Shown: in pieces, positions 1 to 11,146 of the stretch
Layout: every line of letters begins with the position of its first letter
Position numbering within the stretch: position 1 is the first letter of the stretch
Assembly: GCA_003971905.1 (NCBI GenBank)
Contig: RSEE01000168.1
Coordinates: 1-64,000, forward strand
Length of the DNA stretch: 64,000 bases
Direction of reading: 5' to 3'
DNA from: Moniliella sp. 'wahieum'
Taxonomy: Eukaryota > Basidiomycota > Moniliellomycetes > Moniliellales > Moniliellaceae
The notes under the pieces: generated by a model
Told to the model about the DNA's origin: nothing
What the model saw: only the letters and a program-made list of their open reading frames with translations
The model's database searches: none
Position numbers and translations under genes: made by a program

Positions 1-3000
1 TAAAACGCAAGTGGAAACACTTGCAAATAGTAACGATCGAGCTGGGTGGTCCCTGTCTTGTGTCCTTTCCAAATATGATTGAAGAAAGAAATCAAGGAGC
101 AGTCTCCCATATGCGACCGCCACTAACAGACCACGAATTATAGGCCTTGCGCGTACGATCTTAGAGGTCTTGCCTTAATCCGATGACATCGAGTGAGTAG
201 TGGGCCTTATTAATGATCGATCTTTTCTTTCATTCATACGGTGTAACCCATAATCAAAAAGCTGAAGAACTACCGAAACCGGAACCTGGTGCAAGCGACC
301 CCCTGACCCCGCAGTCGCGACTGAGGCCTGAGGTTCAGAGAACCCGATATAACGTCATGCATTCTTGCCGATTACATATATATCGAGTATCGGGTTTCGT
401 TTGCTCATTCGCCAGAAAAGTGCCACTCGTAATCAATAAGATGGCTAACTGTGTTATATCGAGAGACTACGGTGGGGAGTTTGGAGAGCACGGCTGATGC
501 CCACACCCTACTTTTCTACCAACAAGGCGCAGCCAACTCCATGTATACGGCGTGCAAAATCGCAAGATATAGCCTTTCGTTGGCAAGAGCACAGTGACTA
601 TAGTATGGTATGACAAGTGACTTAGTGAGGCCTGAGACCCATGAGGCCGCCTGGCCTGATTTTGGTGGATACGCCAAAAGTGGGAGTGAGGGGTTGCTGT
701 TGAGCGTGTGGTGATATATGATAGAGATTGCGCATTGGCAGCATTTGGCTACTGAGTCTCAATGGAAATGGTTCCTCGCTTGATGTCAACCACGTTCATC
801 CGTGTCCACACGCGCTACCTAGGGTACGGGACCGCAGATGGTGACCACCACAGAGGGTCCTGATATCTTAGCGATCCCCCTGGTTCCTTACTAACCTTGG
901 TGGCCTTCCAAGTAACCCCCGCAAGATGAACGGTTCGGTTTAGACGCAGCGTTTCCTTAAACCGTACCGTTTCTCCTGTCCCAGCCTTACAAGCCAATGA
1001 TATGGATGCAGTATAGAGTGTGTCCTGGGAGGATATAACGCACAGATGTAGGGGTGGCCAGTGGAAAGAATGATTCTGACAGGTCATGGATACGTGCTCT
1101 GTGACATACGATAGGTGTTCTGCATACCATATGCCCAGCAAGTGGGCCACGCGGGCGTCGGTCGCGTTGCTAGTATAGTCGCTCTCGGTTCAAATTTATG
1201 GTACTGAGAGTACTGAGTGCCGGGTATACTCTGATCCGTGGTTCTACTGGGTCCTACTGGTCGAGATGATCGGATGATCCCTCAGCGTCTACTAAGTACT
1301 AATGCCTGTCTTATAGAGCAGGATAATGATTCTCGATTAACAATGCCAATTATCTATTGGTGACTGTAGCGATATCGAGTCGCTTTAGTCACAAAGGTCA
1401 CTATTGGTCACACGTCAACGCGTCAGCTATGGGAGGATGTGGGTACGACGAGTGCATTGCGACCATATCAAACTGTACGGAGAAGTTAAAAAAAAGAAAA
1501 AAACGAGAGCGCTGGGGTGTTGTAAATGGCCGAAGGGGCGTAACGCGTAACGTTACGAGAAGGGTGTGGGGAGGAGGACTCCCATGGATATCGAAAAGGC
1601 ATAATGTGTGTGACTGAGAGCCACGCTCTCACTTGCGAGTTTTAAGACGCTCGGAGGCTCGCCTGCCTCGCCAGTGACTAGTGACTTCTTCCACTCAAAC
1701 TGAACACATGTATGTGGGCCTCAGGCCTCACATGTCACGCCAGCACACAGAGATCCGGCAATTCTCCAGATGGATCGATACCTTTTGCTAGCTACATGTG
1801 TAGATCGGGTGGGTTGCCACCCTGAAAGACTGTCAGATTACATGTTACACCATTCAATATTCATCCCCAGCTGGAACTTCACCGGTTCCCGGCTTCCCGT
1901 CGGCAACCGATAGTATTGTGACTCTTTTTATCGCACCACGCCGACCCGAACGACTCAGGGAATATGCTCTACCAGTATGCAGTATGCCACTTACGACCAG
2001 AAGCTATTAGTCACCTCTAATCATTTAATCTTCATGGATTTTGGCACATGCGCACATTACCATGTCACAGGTAAGATAGGACCCGGCCAGTGTTGGAGTG
2101 TGGTGGCATGTGACATGTGACACCACTTGATGTGATGGGTTTTGATAGATCGGCCATGTCGCTGGCAACCAGAACTGGCTATAGAGTTATCCGCGTCTCG
2201 CGCGCTCCAGATTGGTTACCGTCGCGCCTCGTTCCCCTCTCCTTCTTCTTCTCCGTCTGGAGCGTCGCGCCTCGTTCCCCTCTTCTCTTCTTCTCCGTTT
2301 GCATTCAAAGTTGGACTAGCGTCAGGCCCAGGAGCTTACAAGAAGCTATCTCTGACTGTTTCCGCCCTGCACAGTGCAATCGCCCGTATAGTTTTTGGTA
2401 GCGTAGCTACTTCTCACTGTTAAACGTTGCTATAACGACGGACAACCGCGGTTCTCGGCTCTCTCATCGTGCTCATCATTGATCGCCCGTGTTGTAGTGC
2501 TTCGCTCTGGCCCTCATTCTTTCAGCCAGGGACCTAGTATCCGCTATCCGGTAGCATACAACACGTTCTACACGAAGAACAAACATGTAGCCCGTTTTCT
2601 ATATTGGCTCTCTCTGAGCGCGGAGATGAAGAAGGCCACGTCACGCGTCAGGTGCCACGGGTGACATGTGACATGGCAGTAACACACTCGCCTGTGGCCC
2701 GGGCCCGAGGCCTGAGGCCTGATCACGCGATCACGCGTCACTTGTTTCTAACCCTCCGACGTGCTCGTGTGCCTGATTGTTCCTAAAGGTGTCAGGCTGT
2801 GACATGTGAGATCTGAGATCGGAGTCTACTGTATTTCTCCCATTTGCGCGGCTCTGTCTGCAACCCTCCCCCGTCTATGGCCACGTTATATGTGAAACAG
2901 CATGATGTTGATACGTTGATAACGGTCATCGATCATCGATCATCGATAACGTCAAAAACGTGGTAGTTGCGTATACAAAGTGTCTGTCAGATGTGCTGGA

Positions 3001-3570
3001 GCCGTTCAAAACGTTCGGTCCGCGGCGCCAGTTTGCATCTCCACAGCCTGTCTCCTTGCCATGCAGGCCTCACGCGCCACGAGAGGCGTGGTCCAACACA
3101 TGCACCATCGATCATTAATCACTAATCATTGCGACATCTTCCTTCCCCTTTAGTCGTGTGGCCAACCTCTGACAACGGGGTATGCCCTGGCATGCCGGGC
3201 ATGGTAGGCACAGAGACAAACTGGAAAACAAACTGGAGCGCAGCTCGGCGAGCGCATCGTCATGAAGTTTAGTTGGTTGATTGGGAGTCTGGGCCCATAT
3301 CGGGCAGTGTGCTCTGTGTCCAGAAGCCGTCGGACTATGGACGACCCACAGGTGAAGAGCCAGTCAGAAAGCTAGATAGGCTTGATTGATTGATTGATTG
3401 ATTGCTTGTATACCAACGGATTAACAGTGGATGCGCGTGGGGTCCCTTTTGCAAAGCAGCAATTGACGACATGCCGGAGTAGCGCATCGTTATATAACTT
3501 CAACCGTGCCTCCCCTGGCACGGAGTTGCCCAACAACAACCGCCTCTTCCCTCTACTCACGCCCTTCATC
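1..3570. other. gene-free, AT-richer left end
   Basis: No reading frame here shows a recognisable domain or the strong G/C third-position bias of the real genes to the right, and the base composition is visibly more AT-rich. It holds repeated short words: ACATGT-centred runs at about 1725-1740, 2107-2121, 2661-2677 and 2800-2812, an AGATCTGAGATC run at 2808-2824, and a CATCGAT tandem at 2926-2948. It could be subtelomeric or otherwise non-coding; nothing telomeric is seen at position 1. Confidence 0.6.
3382..3404. repeat. TTGA tetranucleotide microsatellite
   Basis: About five perfect copies of a four-base unit (ttga/tgat) lie about 165 bases before the oligopeptide transporter start. Simple sequence; no function inferred. 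Confidence 0.85.
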
Positions 3571-6254
3571 ATGGCCTCGCCCTATGAGAAGGACGATGCT
3601 AAGGACGTCATTGACGGCCCCCGGTGCCTGCCCTCGGCTCGCAACAGCCTCAATACGTACTTGACCATGAGGCTGCTTTCGGTAACATTGAGGACGCCAT
3701 TCGCCAAGAGATTACCGACCATCGGATTAATGACCCCAACCTCGACCCACGCTCTTGCGCGAGGCGGACCAGGCTTTGTCCAAGGGCGATCAAAAGGCCG
3801 AGCTTCGCCTGGAGGATGTGATTGAGGACGACTCGATTTATCCTGAGGTCCGTGCCGCCGTTAGTAATCTCGACGACCCCACCATGAGGGCCAACACTTT
3901 CCGCGCGTGGTTCATGGGCATGATTGCCTGTACCGTTCTCAGTGGTATCAACATGTACTTCGCCCCCCAGGTATGTCCTTTTTCGCCTAACGATGACAAA
4001 CGGTAATTAACCTCCGTTGTAATGGTCAGTGGCCCACAGTTACCTTCCCTTCAATTGCCGTCCAGCTTTTCGCATACCCGATTGGTGTCGCTATGTCTAA
4101 GATCCCTTACCCTCGAAACTGGCCCCTTGCCGACTGGATGAACCCGGGGCCGTTCAATATCAAGGAGCATTCGATGATCTCCATCATGTCCACTGTCGGT
4201 GTCGGGTCTGCCTACTCGACGGACATTTTATCACGCAGCACGCGTACTATCGCCAGCATCTTACGCAGGCTACATGATCCTCCTCACGCTTTCGACTCAG
4301 CTGATTGGTTCTCTTTTGCCGGTTTCTGTCGCCAGATTCTGGTCTGGCCCGCCTCAATGATCTGGCCTAGTAACCTGACCCAGACCGCTTTTTGTTTTCC
4401 ATGCACGATGGCAAGAGCCAGGCCCGGTGTTTCCGTGGCTGGTCGCGTTTCAAGATGTTCTCGGTGGTGGGATGCATCGTATTGTGTGGGAAGTTATCCC
4501 CAACTACCTCTTCACTGGCTTGGCTACCTTCTCTTGGCCAGCATGGTGTGCACCCAAGAACAAGGGTGTCAACCTCATGTTTGGCGGCACTGGCGGCATT
4601 GGCTTCAACTTCATTTCATTGGATTGGCTCACCATCACCTCCGGGTTGGGCTCGCCCATTTACCAACCTTGGTTCGCCATTGTCAACACTTTCACTGGCT
4701 ACCTGATCATCATTTGTGTAGCTCCAATCATGTGGGCCACCAACACCAAGTACACGGGCTACTTCACCTTCAGCAGCTCTGCCTTGTACGACCGCTTTGG
4801 CCAGTCCTACCAGGTCGGCTACGTGGTCAATGATCGTTTTGAGTTGGACAAGGACAAGTACGACTCTTACTCGAAAGAGTATCTGTCGGCAACCTTTATC
4901 ATCAGCTACTGTGTTGGTTTCGGAGCCATCACCAGGTACGTGCTGTTCTCTCTCGGTGAGGTGCTCGGAAAATGTATCACTAACCCCTTCCTTCTTCATG
5001 TGGCTCACATCAGCACACTTGCACACTGCGCTTTGTACTACTCGAAGGACATCATCCGGCAAGTCAAGCGTTCGCTCAATGAGGAACCCGACATTCATGC
5101 CCGTCTCATGTCGCGCTACCCTGAGGTTCCACACTACTGGTATGGCCTCACTTTCCTCCTCTCGTTGCCTTAGCTGTTCCTTCGGTTTACGTGTATCACA
5201 CCGACCTCCCCATCTGGCTACTGATCGTTGCCATCTTGATGAGTGCCGTCTACACCATCCCCATTGGAATCATTACTGCTGTGACGTCCAACGAAGTGGG
5301 TCTCAACGTGATCGCCGAAATGATTGTGGGTTATGCTTTGCCAGGCAAACCCGTGGCCATGATGATCTTCAAGACCTTTGGGTACATCTCCATGTCCCAG
5401 GCTGTCTCGTTTGTCAGTGATCTCAAGTTGGGTCATTACATATGAAAGTGCCTCCCCGTGACATGTTCTGGGCTCAGATGGTGTCCACCTTCTGGGCATG
5501 TTTTGTGCAAGTCGCCGTCACTGCCTTCCTCTTTGGCTCGACCCACAACCTGTGCGGATCAACCCCCACGAGAAAGTCAGTCCTGCGCACTTTACCTGCG
5601 CTTCTCAGCACACGTTCTACTCTGGTACGTTTCTCTCCTTTCCAACTGGCAACAATGAAAGTATGTCCACTGACCCTGACAAATCGTTCTTGTTCACAGC
5701 GAGTATCATTTGGGGTCTCATTGGCCCGGCCCGCACGTTCGCAGTGGGTCAGACGTACGGTGCGTTGAACATCATGTTCTTGATTGGTGCTCTATCCCAA
5801 TCCCGACGTGGCTGCTGGCTAAGAAGTACCCCAAATCGTGGGTGCGCTTGATCAATTGGCCCGTCTTCTTCTCCGCGACGGGTATGATGCCGCCCGCGTC
5901 GGGGATCAACTTCACGTCGTGGTTTGTTGTCGGCTGGTTCTTCCAGTACTACCTCCGTCGTCACTATTTGAATTCTGGTCGGACTACAACTACATTATCT
6001 CTTCCGGTCTCGATGCCGGCAGCGCCATCATCTCCTTCCTCATCTCGCTCTGCCTCGAGGTGCCCAACACTAAAAAGCTTACCGTGGACAATGTGTTCAA
6101 CGGGACACTTGTGGTGGGGTAATAAAGTTGAGGCCAATAACTGCAGGGCTCGCTTTCCTTGACCATGAAGGAGGTTCCTGCCAAGGGCTTTGCACCCGCG
6201 CCTAACGGCCAGTGGCTGCCCAACCCCTTCGCGGCATCCTCTTCCTCGAGCTGA
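3571..6254 (+). CDS. OPT-family oligopeptide transporter
   Basis: This is a proton-coupled plasma-membrane importer of small peptides (tetra/pentapeptides, possibly glutathione) of the OPT family. The family signature NPGPFNIKEHSMISIM is seen at about 4141-4190, and long hydrophobic blocks typical of 12-16 membrane spans fill the rest. The end has the usual WWGN motif (about 6112) followed by a tail ending in a serine run; the stop is TGA 6252-6254. The start ATG 3571 opens a hydrophilic N-terminus (MASPYEKDDAKDVIDG). An intron 3971-4029 (GTATGT...CAG) joins FAPQ to WPTVTF. The frame is broken at several places (for example near 3615, 3735, 4225, 4390, 5170, 5570, 5800, 6135), each mended by one base; I regard these as sequence errors because both sides match the family. 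The gene converges on the Doa1 homologue with under 200 bases between. Confidence 0.9.
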
Positions 6255-6441
6255 TCACACTTTTGCGCTCAGCGTCCCCCGTACGATCCCTTCTTGCACC
6301 GCTACAGCCAGGATCCTTCTATCCTTTTATACACATGAATTTGCTTCCCCTTGTTAATGTTCGACACTCATAGTCAGATCCCAGCTGGCAGAGGCAAGTT
6401 TCAACCATGGATCACCTCAAAACTTATTGCATAGGATGCTA

Positions 6442-7747
6442 CTAGGATAGGGCCTGCGCGTGAGCCCTCCACCGGGCCAAGTCTTCGTCTGAATCGGTCG
6501 AGACCCGGGAACTTCCTTCGCGCCATACACCCACATGCCCATCCGAGCAAGCCGAAATGATCGTCGCCCCTTCCAACGGATCAGGGCCAGGGGAGGAAAG
6601 GGCAGTGACGGACCAGACGGTGGTGGCCATGTGGGGAGCAAAGCCAACTGTTCCCCCGTATCGGATGCCCAGACGCGCACCGTGCCGTCCTCGCTGGCGC
6701 TCACAATACGTGGCGGTTGGGCCTCTTTTCCCGGAATCAGGCACAGGTCGTACACCGAACTATCGTGCCCGACTAAAATCCGCACCAGCGCTGGCGCACC
6801 TGGTACCTGCTTCTTCCCCACCTCGGGAACAGGATCTTCCTGTCCTGCTAGCACAGTGGGCGCTCGAGCGAAATCAGCTTCTCCCTTGTCCAAGTCCCAG
6901 ATGATAATACGGCCATCGTTGCCCGATGATGCAAACCACAGCCCCGTCTCCTCATTGGAATCGGAGTGGGGATCGGGAGTGGGGGGCCGAGGCCAGACAG
7001 CCAATGTGCGCACCACATCATCATGGGCTTGGAATTGCTTAGTGATCGTAGTACCAACAAACAAGCGTACCCGCAGATCCGCACAGGCAGTCAACGTTCG
7101 CTCTGCATCGATCAGTTTGACACTCCATACAACGCTTCCGTGCCCCCTGAGAATACGGAGCGCGGTCCATTCGCCTCCCTCGGCTTCCGTGCCCGACCTC
7201 AGCACGGACCAAGTGTACACCCGCACCGACTGGTCCCACGATGCGCTGGCCAGGCGCGCTTCGCCGCCTCCACACCAGGTATCAAGACTGGTCACGTTGT
7301 CCCAGTGGTCCACCAGTTCTGAGTAGGATGGTCCACCGGCTTACCCCCGGCCAGCAGATGGGTGGCATCCAGGCTATCCAATGCATAGGCGCGCACCACA
7401 CCGTCCAGACTGCCCATAACCACATGCGCGGGCATGCCCAGCTTGGGTGCAGCAGCAGGGACAAGTACAACACTGTTAACGTAGCGAGTGGCACCGGAAA
7501 ACGTCGCTTGCTGTGTCCAGGGATCTCGCGGGTGGGGTGGGGACGGAAAAGAGACGGCTGGTCAAGTCCCGGCTGGCGGTGGCCAGCAGCGCTGGGGCGC
7601 CAGGCACACAGAGACTGCGGACACACTTAACCTTTGTGGAGGTCGGCGGGGGGGGAGGCGTCAGGGAAGCACCGGGACGGAGGAGGGCAAGGGCGCACTC
7701 ACATCGCTGGTATGGGCCGCCAGCAGCTGCACCAGCTCAAACGGCAT
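6442..7747 (-). CDS. Doa1/Ufd3/PLAP-like WD40 protein, lacking PFU and PUL domains
   Basis: Doa1 (PLAP, Lub1) binds ubiquitin and Cdc48 and keeps free ubiquitin levels up. Six or seven WD40 blades are visible with family-typical phrases: SASWDQSVRVY, HGSVVWSVKLID, SGNDGRIIIWDL, GHDSSVYDLCLIPG, SEDGTVRVW, TTVWSVTAL and SDGHVGVW. The N-terminus MPFELVQLLAAHTSD is exon 1; an intron 7632-7702 (GTGAGT...AAG) follows, then VKCVRSLCVPG. Frame slips near 7520, 7320 and 6660 are needed. The reading frame stops at 6442 just after the linker that normally leads into the PFU domain. Only 187 bases separate that stop from the convergent transporter, so the roughly 400-residue PFU plus PUL half has no room here. 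Identity as Doa1 rests on blade wording; another WD40 family is possible. Confidence 0.72.
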
Positions 7748-8580
7748 CCTCGGCTTTGTTGCCACGCAGGGAAGGCGAAGCACCAGTAGACAGGTGGGGT
7801 GCGGTGGATGGGCACAGGGAAGAGGGGGACGGCTACGAGGCGAGAGTGGTGGTGGTGGGGAGAGAAGTGACTCTGATCATTCAGCTCTTGGGGGTGGAGC
7901 CAACAGCCAGTATCTAGCTTGAGCCACCAGGGCCCAGTTCCGCCCGCGGCGCCGTCTTGCGAGGGGAGGCGCGATGTGATATCGCATGTCACATGTCACG
8001 TGGCCCAGGCTGGGGAGCAGTTGACGTCACATGGATGCTGAAGACGAAATACGGAGCGTAATATGTAATGGATTGAGCCATCTGCATCACGGCCTTCTCG
8101 GAGGCTACCAGGAGCAGACCAGCTGGCAGCCCTCCATCGTGCATCGACCATACATGAGGAAAATCAACAACGCGATGGGCATCAATCTCGTTGATCATCA
8201 CATTTTGGATCGTGTGAGGGACGTTGTGCGTGTGCTTGCATACTTTTGAGGACAGTTATAATATGCACAAAAGAGAGGGAAGAGAGATGTTCCCGCGACA
8301 CGCTCATGCACAGATGAGAGGAGGCACCTCACAGGGTATGATTGTGGCGAGAAACAAAACGAATTGTTTCGAAGAAGAGAGACAGAAACGGTGAAGAATG
8401 GACGAGGGATGGGGGTGAAAGGATGGGAAGAAGAAAGGCGAAGAAGGAGAGAAAGGGACATTCCAAAATATACAGAGATCGAGGAAGGGGCACACACATG
8501 TAAATAGGAGGGAATGTTGTTCTTCTCTCATCCCACATTCGTCATATCCACAAAATATGAGCAGCCACAAATGACCCATT
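7748..8580. other. intergenic, no gene seen
   Basis: Lies between the heads of the Doa1-like gene and the tail of the sugar transporter. It contains an ACATGT palindromic run at about 7985-8002 and a purine-rich stretch (about 8270-8470). Frames crossing it are low in complexity and lack coding bias. Confidence 0.5.
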
Positions 8581-11146
8581 TCAAGCCTTTTCGTCTTGCT
8601 CTTGGGCGGTGCCCGGGCCGGGGTGACGGGTGGTGAGCGAGTCGCCTAGGGTGAGCAGCGGGGCGAGCTTGGCAGAACGATTAAAGCAAATGTAACGCTT
8701 GAACCAGTAGGGCAAGGTCTGGGTCAACTGATACTTGATGTATACCTTTTGTGGCACGGCAAACACTTGATCAATTTCTTCTAGCGTGAGTTGCTTGGTC
8801 TCCCGTACAAAGAGGAAGATGAAGATGAGAGAGAGCACGTTGGTGCCGGCGAAAAAACCAAAGCACCTGTTGGTGTGAATACGGCCAACTGCGCTGGGAA
8901 GCAGATGGACAGCACCGCCGAAAGACCGAAGCAAACCGCGACTGACCATGCCATGCCCATCGAGCGCTGGGCCAGAGGAAAGACCTCAGCAGAATAAGTA
9001 AAGGGCACCGGTCCTTCGCCGGGCGAATAGGCACAAGTAAAGAGGTAAATGAACAGCGCAATGAACCCAATGCGGACGTGCTTGTTGGATTCCGTGTCGG
9101 GGATCAAGAAGCAGAGACCGGCCGCCAAAAGGAAGAGGCCCATAAAGGGGAACGTCCACAACAGCAACGGCCGCCGTCCAAACCGATCAATCGTCCAGAT
9201 AGCCGGGAAGCAAAAGACAAAGTTCAAAGCACCAAAGCCGATGGAAGCATTGAGAGCGGTATCGACACTGCCAGTGGCCTGTTGGAAAACCTGAGGGTCA
9301 AAGGCGAAAAAAAAAAAAAAAAAAAACATATCATGTCAGTTCCATACCAACAAGCATGGTCTTCCCACTGCATGCGCCTTGCACCGCACCCCATCCTGGG
9401 CTGCCGAAGCAAATCCCGACTGGTGTGCACACCACAGGACCAGCAATGAGAAGGAGGCCTAGTTTAGAAAAGAACGAACCGTGCTCGAGTAAAAAGCAAT
9501 GATGTTAATCCCACACGCTTGTTGTGCTGCCATCACAACGCTAGAGAAGAAGAGAAAGTCAGCACCACAATGGCCCATAAAAAGATAATGGGGAGGCAGA
9601 ATGATGAAACATGTTGGGTAGAGAAGCATATACACACCTAGCCGCCACCGTTGCGCGCCGAACTCGAGGAATGGTGAACAGTTGCGTGAACTTCTGGAAG
9701 GCAGTTACTCCCTTGTTCATCTTTTTCTCTTCTTCGAGAAGAATGTGAATGTAGTACAAGTCTCGCGCAGCCTGGAGTCGATGCTTCCGTAGTCTCAGCA
9801 AGCTCTTAAACGCTTCTTCGTACCGACCCTTTCCGATGAGCCAACGTGCGCTCCGGGCAGTAAAAGACAAGAAGCGTCAATGGGACAGCAGGGATAAAGG
9901 CAGAACCAAGCTGCAAGCGCCAAGCCATGTCCTTCCCAGTGTTTTTGACAATCACGTTGGCCACAGTTCCAATCTGGATACCAAAGAAGGTGAGCATATG
10001 TCATCGTGCCCCTGCTCTCCCGTCCTTTTTGACGAGACTCATTCCACAGTCCTTCTTGAGGCATTGGGTCGAATGCCCAGAAGTATGTGCATAGCCCGAT
10101 TAACTGGTGTGAAGAACCAGAGGATGAGAGGGGAGACGTACGAAGATACCAAATGCGGTTAGAAGTTGCCAGTTGAGCACCAGTGCGCCTCGGATTGCAG
10201 CTGGTACCTGTTCAGCGGCAAATACCGGGGTAGTTGAGCCCTTGATGCCCATGCCAACTCCCAGGAGAAGGCGGACAATGAGCAGCTCCACCACTTTTGG
10301 GTCAGGCCAGAGCAGATGGGGGGTAATGATGAGAATGAGCCCACAGAGAAAGATTGCACCACGCCGACCCCACATGCCATTGATCCAATCGGTAATCCAA
10401 CATCCGATCAGTGCCGAACCGAGGTACGGCCCAGAGTTGACGATGCCCAAAAGCCAAGTGTTTCGGTACCAGTGTGGCGAGTACCCTGGTTTGGTCGGAT
10501 CCGACTCGTTGGGAATTCCAATAATGGAGGTCATGGTCGTGTTGGCAGCGTTGGAACCTAACATGATCAAAAGAAAGGATGAAAAACAAAGAGGATGAGC
10601 AAGTGCACAGATACATAACAAAATCCAACACGAGATCCTCAGAAAGAGAAGGGGAGGAAGTCATCACGTACCTGTCTGATCCCAACCCTGTGTCGCGGCA
10701 CCAAGAGAACAGACCAAGATGGTAATGTAAAGCGTCCACGTCTGGGACCATTGGTGGGCCTGCTCGTATTCGAGCGCGTCACGCTCATCGGGCAAAAGTT
10801 CGGGGATGTTGCTCCAGGCATGGGGAGACTGGGCCACTAAGGCGCCCCGTTGAAAAAGCTCTGTATGCTGCGCCAAGCCTTTGCTCTGGGCAAAGTTGGT
10901 TACGTCCGCAAGTAGCTTTGTGCGTGGCACCCCCTCGAGCGGGTTACTGATCTTGCCAGACAAGTTGCGACTGAGATCGAGCGAGGGGATGGCAACGTCG
11001 CTGCCAGCGCCATGCACTTTCTCCTCATCCACGCCGCGTTCATGGGAGGGAAATGCGTCGAGGGTGTCGAGCACGAGCGGGCCAGCAGGCCCCTCCTCGT
11101 TAGCAAGTGCCTTCTTCTCCTTGCTCCAATCGTCGACGTTGGCCAT
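8581..11146 (-). CDS. MFS sugar transporter (SP family)
   Basis: A 12-span sugar:proton symporter of the plasma membrane. Seen in order: a long hydrophilic N-terminus ([19 protein letters not shown]), first span ending GWDQTGSN, a GRRGAIF loop, [45 protein letters not shown], the central loop with [30 protein letters not shown] in span 7, [10 protein letters not shown] and [20 protein letters not shown] near the end. Introns are at 10558-10671 (GTACGT), about 9974-10141 (GTACGT), about 9542-9637, and about 9288-9481, the last containing a 19-base poly-A run. Single frame slips occur near 9850 and 8900. It resembles the fungal quinate/hexose carrier group whose members share GWDQTGSN-type first spans; the substrate cannot be read from sequence. 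Confidence 0.88.

Noticed and set aside
4616-5134. 172-codon minus-strand frame inside the oligopeptide transporter
   Set aside because: Antisense shadow of a strongly conserved plus-strand gene.
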